Source: an uncultured Clostridium sp. (GTDB taxonomy: Bacteria; Bacillota; Clostridia; Christensenellales; Pumilibacteraceae). Taken from it: a stretch of 7,623 nucleotides of DNA. Each line of letters opens with the position of its first letter. The first letter of the stretch is position 1. The stretch is from the NCBI GenBank assembly GCA_900555125.1, contig USKH01000052.1, positions 1-7,623 on the forward strand. Reading direction: 5' to 3'. The notes under the pieces are model-generated. The model saw only the letters and a program-made list of their open reading frames with translations. It did no database searches and had not been told where the DNA came from. The position numbers and the translations under genes were made by a program. This document shows positions 5,634 to 7,623 of this stretch, piece after piece.

Positions 5634-7408
5634 AACGCGTAAAGACAAAAGACCGCACCGTAAAAAAGCTGCTCGGCTACATCAAGCCGCACGTCGCGTT
5701 TATAATAATCGCCCTTATATGTTCGCTGTTCCAGGTGGTTGTAACGCTGTTTGCGCCCGTTCTCATCGGCTATGCGGTTGACTGCATAGTCGGCGTAAAC
5801 GACGTTGATTTCGAAAAAATAACCTATTATATAATTCTGCTTGCCATAAGCATAGGAGCTGCGTTCCTGTTCCAGTATCTGGCTTCGTACTTTATCAACG
5901 TTGCCTCCTACCGCGCTATCGGCGATCTGCGCAAAAACGCTTTTGCCAAGATCCACGCGGTGCCGGTAAGCTTTATAGACTCGCACAAGCGCGGCGACGT
6001 ATTATCGGTGCTTGTAAACGACATCGATCAGATTTCCGACGGACTGCTGCAGGGTTTTCAGCAACTGTTTACCGGAATAATCACGATAATCGGCACTCTT
6101 ATATTCATGCTGCTTCAAAACTGGCTTATTGCCGTCGCGGTGGTTCTGCTCACCCCGATATCGCTGTTCGTGGCGTACTTTATCGCAAAGGGTTGTCACG
6201 ATTCGTTTGCCAATCAGGCTAAAACGCGCGGCGAAATGAGTTCGCTGCTTAACGAAACGGTGGGCAATCAGAAGATGATACGCCTGTTTAATAAAAAAGA
6301 ATACGTAGAAGAAAAATTCGCCGACGTAAACGTGCGCATGAAAAAATACGGTCAGGACGCGGCGTTCTTCTCCGCGCTTATTAACCCCTCCACCCGCTTT
6401 ATCAACGCAATAATTTATCTTGCGGTTGCGGCGCTGGGCGCGTACATCGTCATTCAGGGCAACAATCCGGTAATCCTCGGCATAAGCATGACAAGTCTCA
6501 CCGTGGGCGGACTGTCATGTACTCTTTCCTACGCCAACCAGTACACCAAGCCGTTTAACGAAATTACCGGCGTAATAACCGAAGTTCAGACTGCGCTCAG
6601 CGGAGCCAAACGAGTATTCGACCTGCTGGAAGAAAAAGAACTGCCCGACGAAAGAGCATTGCCCTCTCCCGAAAACGTTTGCGGAGATATGGATTTTTCT
6701 TCCGTTTATTTCAGCTACGATCCCTCACGCCCGCTTATCGAAAACTTTAATCTTTCCGTTAAAAGCGGTCAGAAAATCGCGATAGTAGGTCCCACCGGCT
6801 GCGGCAAAACCACGCTTATCAATCTTTTGATGCGGTTCTACGATGTCGACAGCGGCGAAATCAGACTGGACGGCGCCGAAATCCGCTCGTTTAACCGCGA
6901 CGGATACCGCCGCTCGTTCGGAATGGTACTACAAGACACCTGGATCAAAAGAGGCACTGTTTTCGACAATATTTCCTACGGTAAGCCCGACGCCTCCATG
7001 GACGAAGTTGTCGAAGCGGCAAAAAAAGCTCACATTCATTCGTTTATAACGCGCCTGCCGGACGGCTACAACACTGTTCTGGCAGAAGACGGCGGAAACA
7101 TTTCGCAGGGGCAAAAGCAGCTTTTGTGCATTGCCAGAGTACTGCTCGTTCGCCCCGGTCTTCTTATACTTGACGAGGCAACCTCTTCCATCGACACCCG
7201 CACCGAGCTTAAAATTCAGGATGCGTTTGCCGCCGCAACAAAGGGCAAAACGTCGTTTATCGTTGCGCACCGCCTGTCCACCATTCGCGAAGCCGACATT
7301 ATTCTCGTAATGAAAGACGGCAACGTCATCGAACTGGGCAATCACGAAACGCTTATGGCAAAGCACGGATTCTACTACAACCTTTATTCGGTTCAGTTCC
7401 GAAAATAA
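5630..7408 (+). CDS. Heterodimeric ABC exporter, half 2: catalytic residues intact, SQGQ signature (592 aa)
   Basis: The partner half. Six membrane helices lie at about 21-43, 66-90, 143-163, 165-186, 255-275 and 282-303. An ATPase domain begins at about 354. Motifs are A-loop Tyr363, Walker A GPTGCGKTT (387-395), Q-loop Gln435, signature NISQGQ (490-495), Walker B LLILDE (511-516), D-loop SSID (519-522) and switch His547 in IVAHRLS. Glu516 and His547 are canonical. The first Gly of SGGQ is replaced by Gln493, as in TM288. Its Walker site pairs with the SGGQ of half 1 to form the competent ATP site. Its SQGQ pairs with the degenerate Walker site of half 1. GGAGGA (5618-5623) lies inside the end of half 1 and the starts overlap by ATGA, so the two are translationally coupled, fitting 1:1 assembly. 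The substrate is not predictable, and multidrug or lipid export is the family default. Confidence 0.95.
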   Translation: MKRVKTKDRTVKKLLGYIKPHVAFIIIALICSLFQVVVTLFAPVLIGYAVDCIVGVNDVDFEKITYYIILLAISIGAAFLFQYLASYFINVASYRAIGDLRKNAFAKIHAVPVSFIDSHKRGDVLSVLVNDIDQISDGLLQGFQQLFTGIITIIGTLIFMLLQNWLIAVAVVLLTPISLFVAYFIAKGCHDSFANQAKTRGEMSSLLNETVGNQKMIRLFNKKEYVEEKFADVNVRMKKYGQDAAFFSALINPSTRFINAIIYLAVAALGAYIVIQGNNPVILGISMTSLTVGGLSCTLSYANQYTKPFNEITGVITEVQTALSGAKRVFDLLEEKELPDERALPSPENVCGDMDFSSVYFSYDPSRPLIENFNLSVKSGQKIAIVGPTGCGKTTLINLLMRFYDVDSGEIRLDGAEIRSFNRDGYRRSFGMVLQDTWIKRGTVFDNISYGKPDASMDEVVEAAKKAHIHSFITRLPDGYNTVLAEDGGNISQGQKQLLCIARVLLVRPGLLILDEATSSIDTRTELKIQDAFAAATKGKTSFIVAHRLSTIREADIILVMKDGNVIELGNHETLMAKHGFYYNLYSVQFRK

Positions 7409-7455
7409 CCTACTTTTTTGTAAAAAAGCACCGTACTTTTTTGAAAAAAAGTAGG
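7409..7455 (+). terminator. Inverted repeat directly after the exporter stop, possible weak terminator
   Basis: CCTACTTTTTT (7409-7419) is perfectly complementary to AAAAAAGTAGG (7445-7455), beginning one base after the TAA. The interior can also fold into two smaller T/A hairpins, around 7413-7428 and 7434-7453. No T-tract follows the outer stem, so termination here is uncertain. The interior segments resemble the start of the repeat unit that follows, so this may be the edge of the repeat array rather than a separate terminator. Confidence 0.35.
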
Positions 7456-7623
7456 CAAAAAACTTTTGTGCTAGGGGAGTATGTTAATGTCAAGGTTGGT
7501 TTTCCTGCTTGTGTATAGAAGAAAAATCAACCTTTCTTTTTTGTAAAAAGTAGGCAAAAAACTTTTGAGATAGGGGAGTATGTTAATGTTAAGGTTGGTT
7601 TTCCTGCTTAAACATAGTAGAAA
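7436..7623 (+). repeat. Two tandem copies of a ~99-nt intergenic repeat, second copy cut by the window end
   Basis: Copy 1 spans 7436-7524 plus spacer, and copy 2 runs from 7536 to the window end. The aligned stretches 7451-7524 and 7550-7623 match at 66 of 74 positions with no gap, at a period of 99. A one-base indel lies in the A-run just before. Within 7472-7510 only one base differs. Five of the eight differences fall in 7511-7519, the loop of the hairpin at 7492-7534. Shared elements, in order, are a T-then-A run, GTAGGC, a short AAAAGT/ACTTTT inverted repeat, AGGGGAG followed by two ATGs, then the GGTTGGTTTT stem arm. A shortened version of the first segment also occurs at 7411-7430. 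I do not recognise a named repeat family, and more copies may lie beyond 7623. Confidence 0.85.
7492..7542 (+). terminator. Terminator-like hairpin with T-tract inside repeat copy 1
   Basis: AAGGTTGGTTTT (7492-7503) pairs with AAAATCAACCTT (7523-7534) over 12 bp, with one G-U wobble (7499 with 7527) and a 19-nt loop. TCTTTTTT (7535-7542) follows immediately. The wobble would be an A-C mismatch in minus-strand RNA, and no T-run follows on that strand, so it is plus-oriented. It begins 84 nt after the exporter stop and is the best candidate end for the exporter transcript. Its T-tract doubles as the start of repeat copy 2. Confidence 0.65.

Noticed and set aside
7436..7623. CRISPR array at the 3' end
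   Set aside because: The near-identity covers almost the whole 99-nt period, with no short repeats separated by unique spacers and no cas genes.

Overview
The window looks like chromosomal DNA from a Bacillota bacterium, probably an uncultured gut Clostridia lineage. This is inferred from three things: strong GGAGG-type Shine-Dalgarno sites before almost every gene, sigma-A-like promoters with extended -10 elements, and a kinase closely resembling the N-acetylhexosamine 1-kinases of gut carbohydrate users. No rRNA, tRNA, CRISPR array, transposase or phage gene is visible.

Layout. Bases 1-351 hold a minus-strand gene for an 85-residue membrane protein with its own terminator (9-45) and a likely promoter (411-438). 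Bases 352-683 contain no gene, only this promoter and some small inverted and direct repeats. Bases 684-3754 are a tightly packed four-gene minus-strand operon. In transcription order it encodes a NahK-like sugar 1-kinase, a PHP-domain phosphoesterase, an unrecognised two-helix membrane protein and a DJ-1/PfpI-family protein. The first two junctions overlap or abut (TAATG, then TAA directly followed by ATG), and the last gap is 15 nt.

Bases 3755-3899 are a compact divergent regulatory region. Two good promoters face outwards with a perfect 18-bp dyad between them. It lies 5 and 6 bp from the two -35 boxes, so it is a candidate shared operator. Bases 3900-7408 encode the two halves of a heterodimeric ABC exporter, overlapping by ATGA. 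Half 1 has Asp and Gln at the catalytic Glu and switch His positions but a normal SGGQ signature. Half 2 has the normal Glu and His but an SQGQ signature. Together they form one competent and one degenerate ATP site, as in TM287/288-type exporters.

Bases 7409-7623 are a non-coding, A/T-rich tract with two copies of a repeat of about 99 nt, the second cut by the window end. The unit contains a terminator-like hairpin whose left stem arm is conserved while its loop varies, and a Shine-Dalgarno-like site followed by in-frame ATGs.

Taken together, a sugar-phosphate operon and an exporter operon appear to share a control region. No regulator gene is in the window and the exporter's substrate cannot be read from the sequence. 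The least explained items are the 3' repeat, the shared dyad, and the coupled kinase, phosphoesterase and membrane-protein set.
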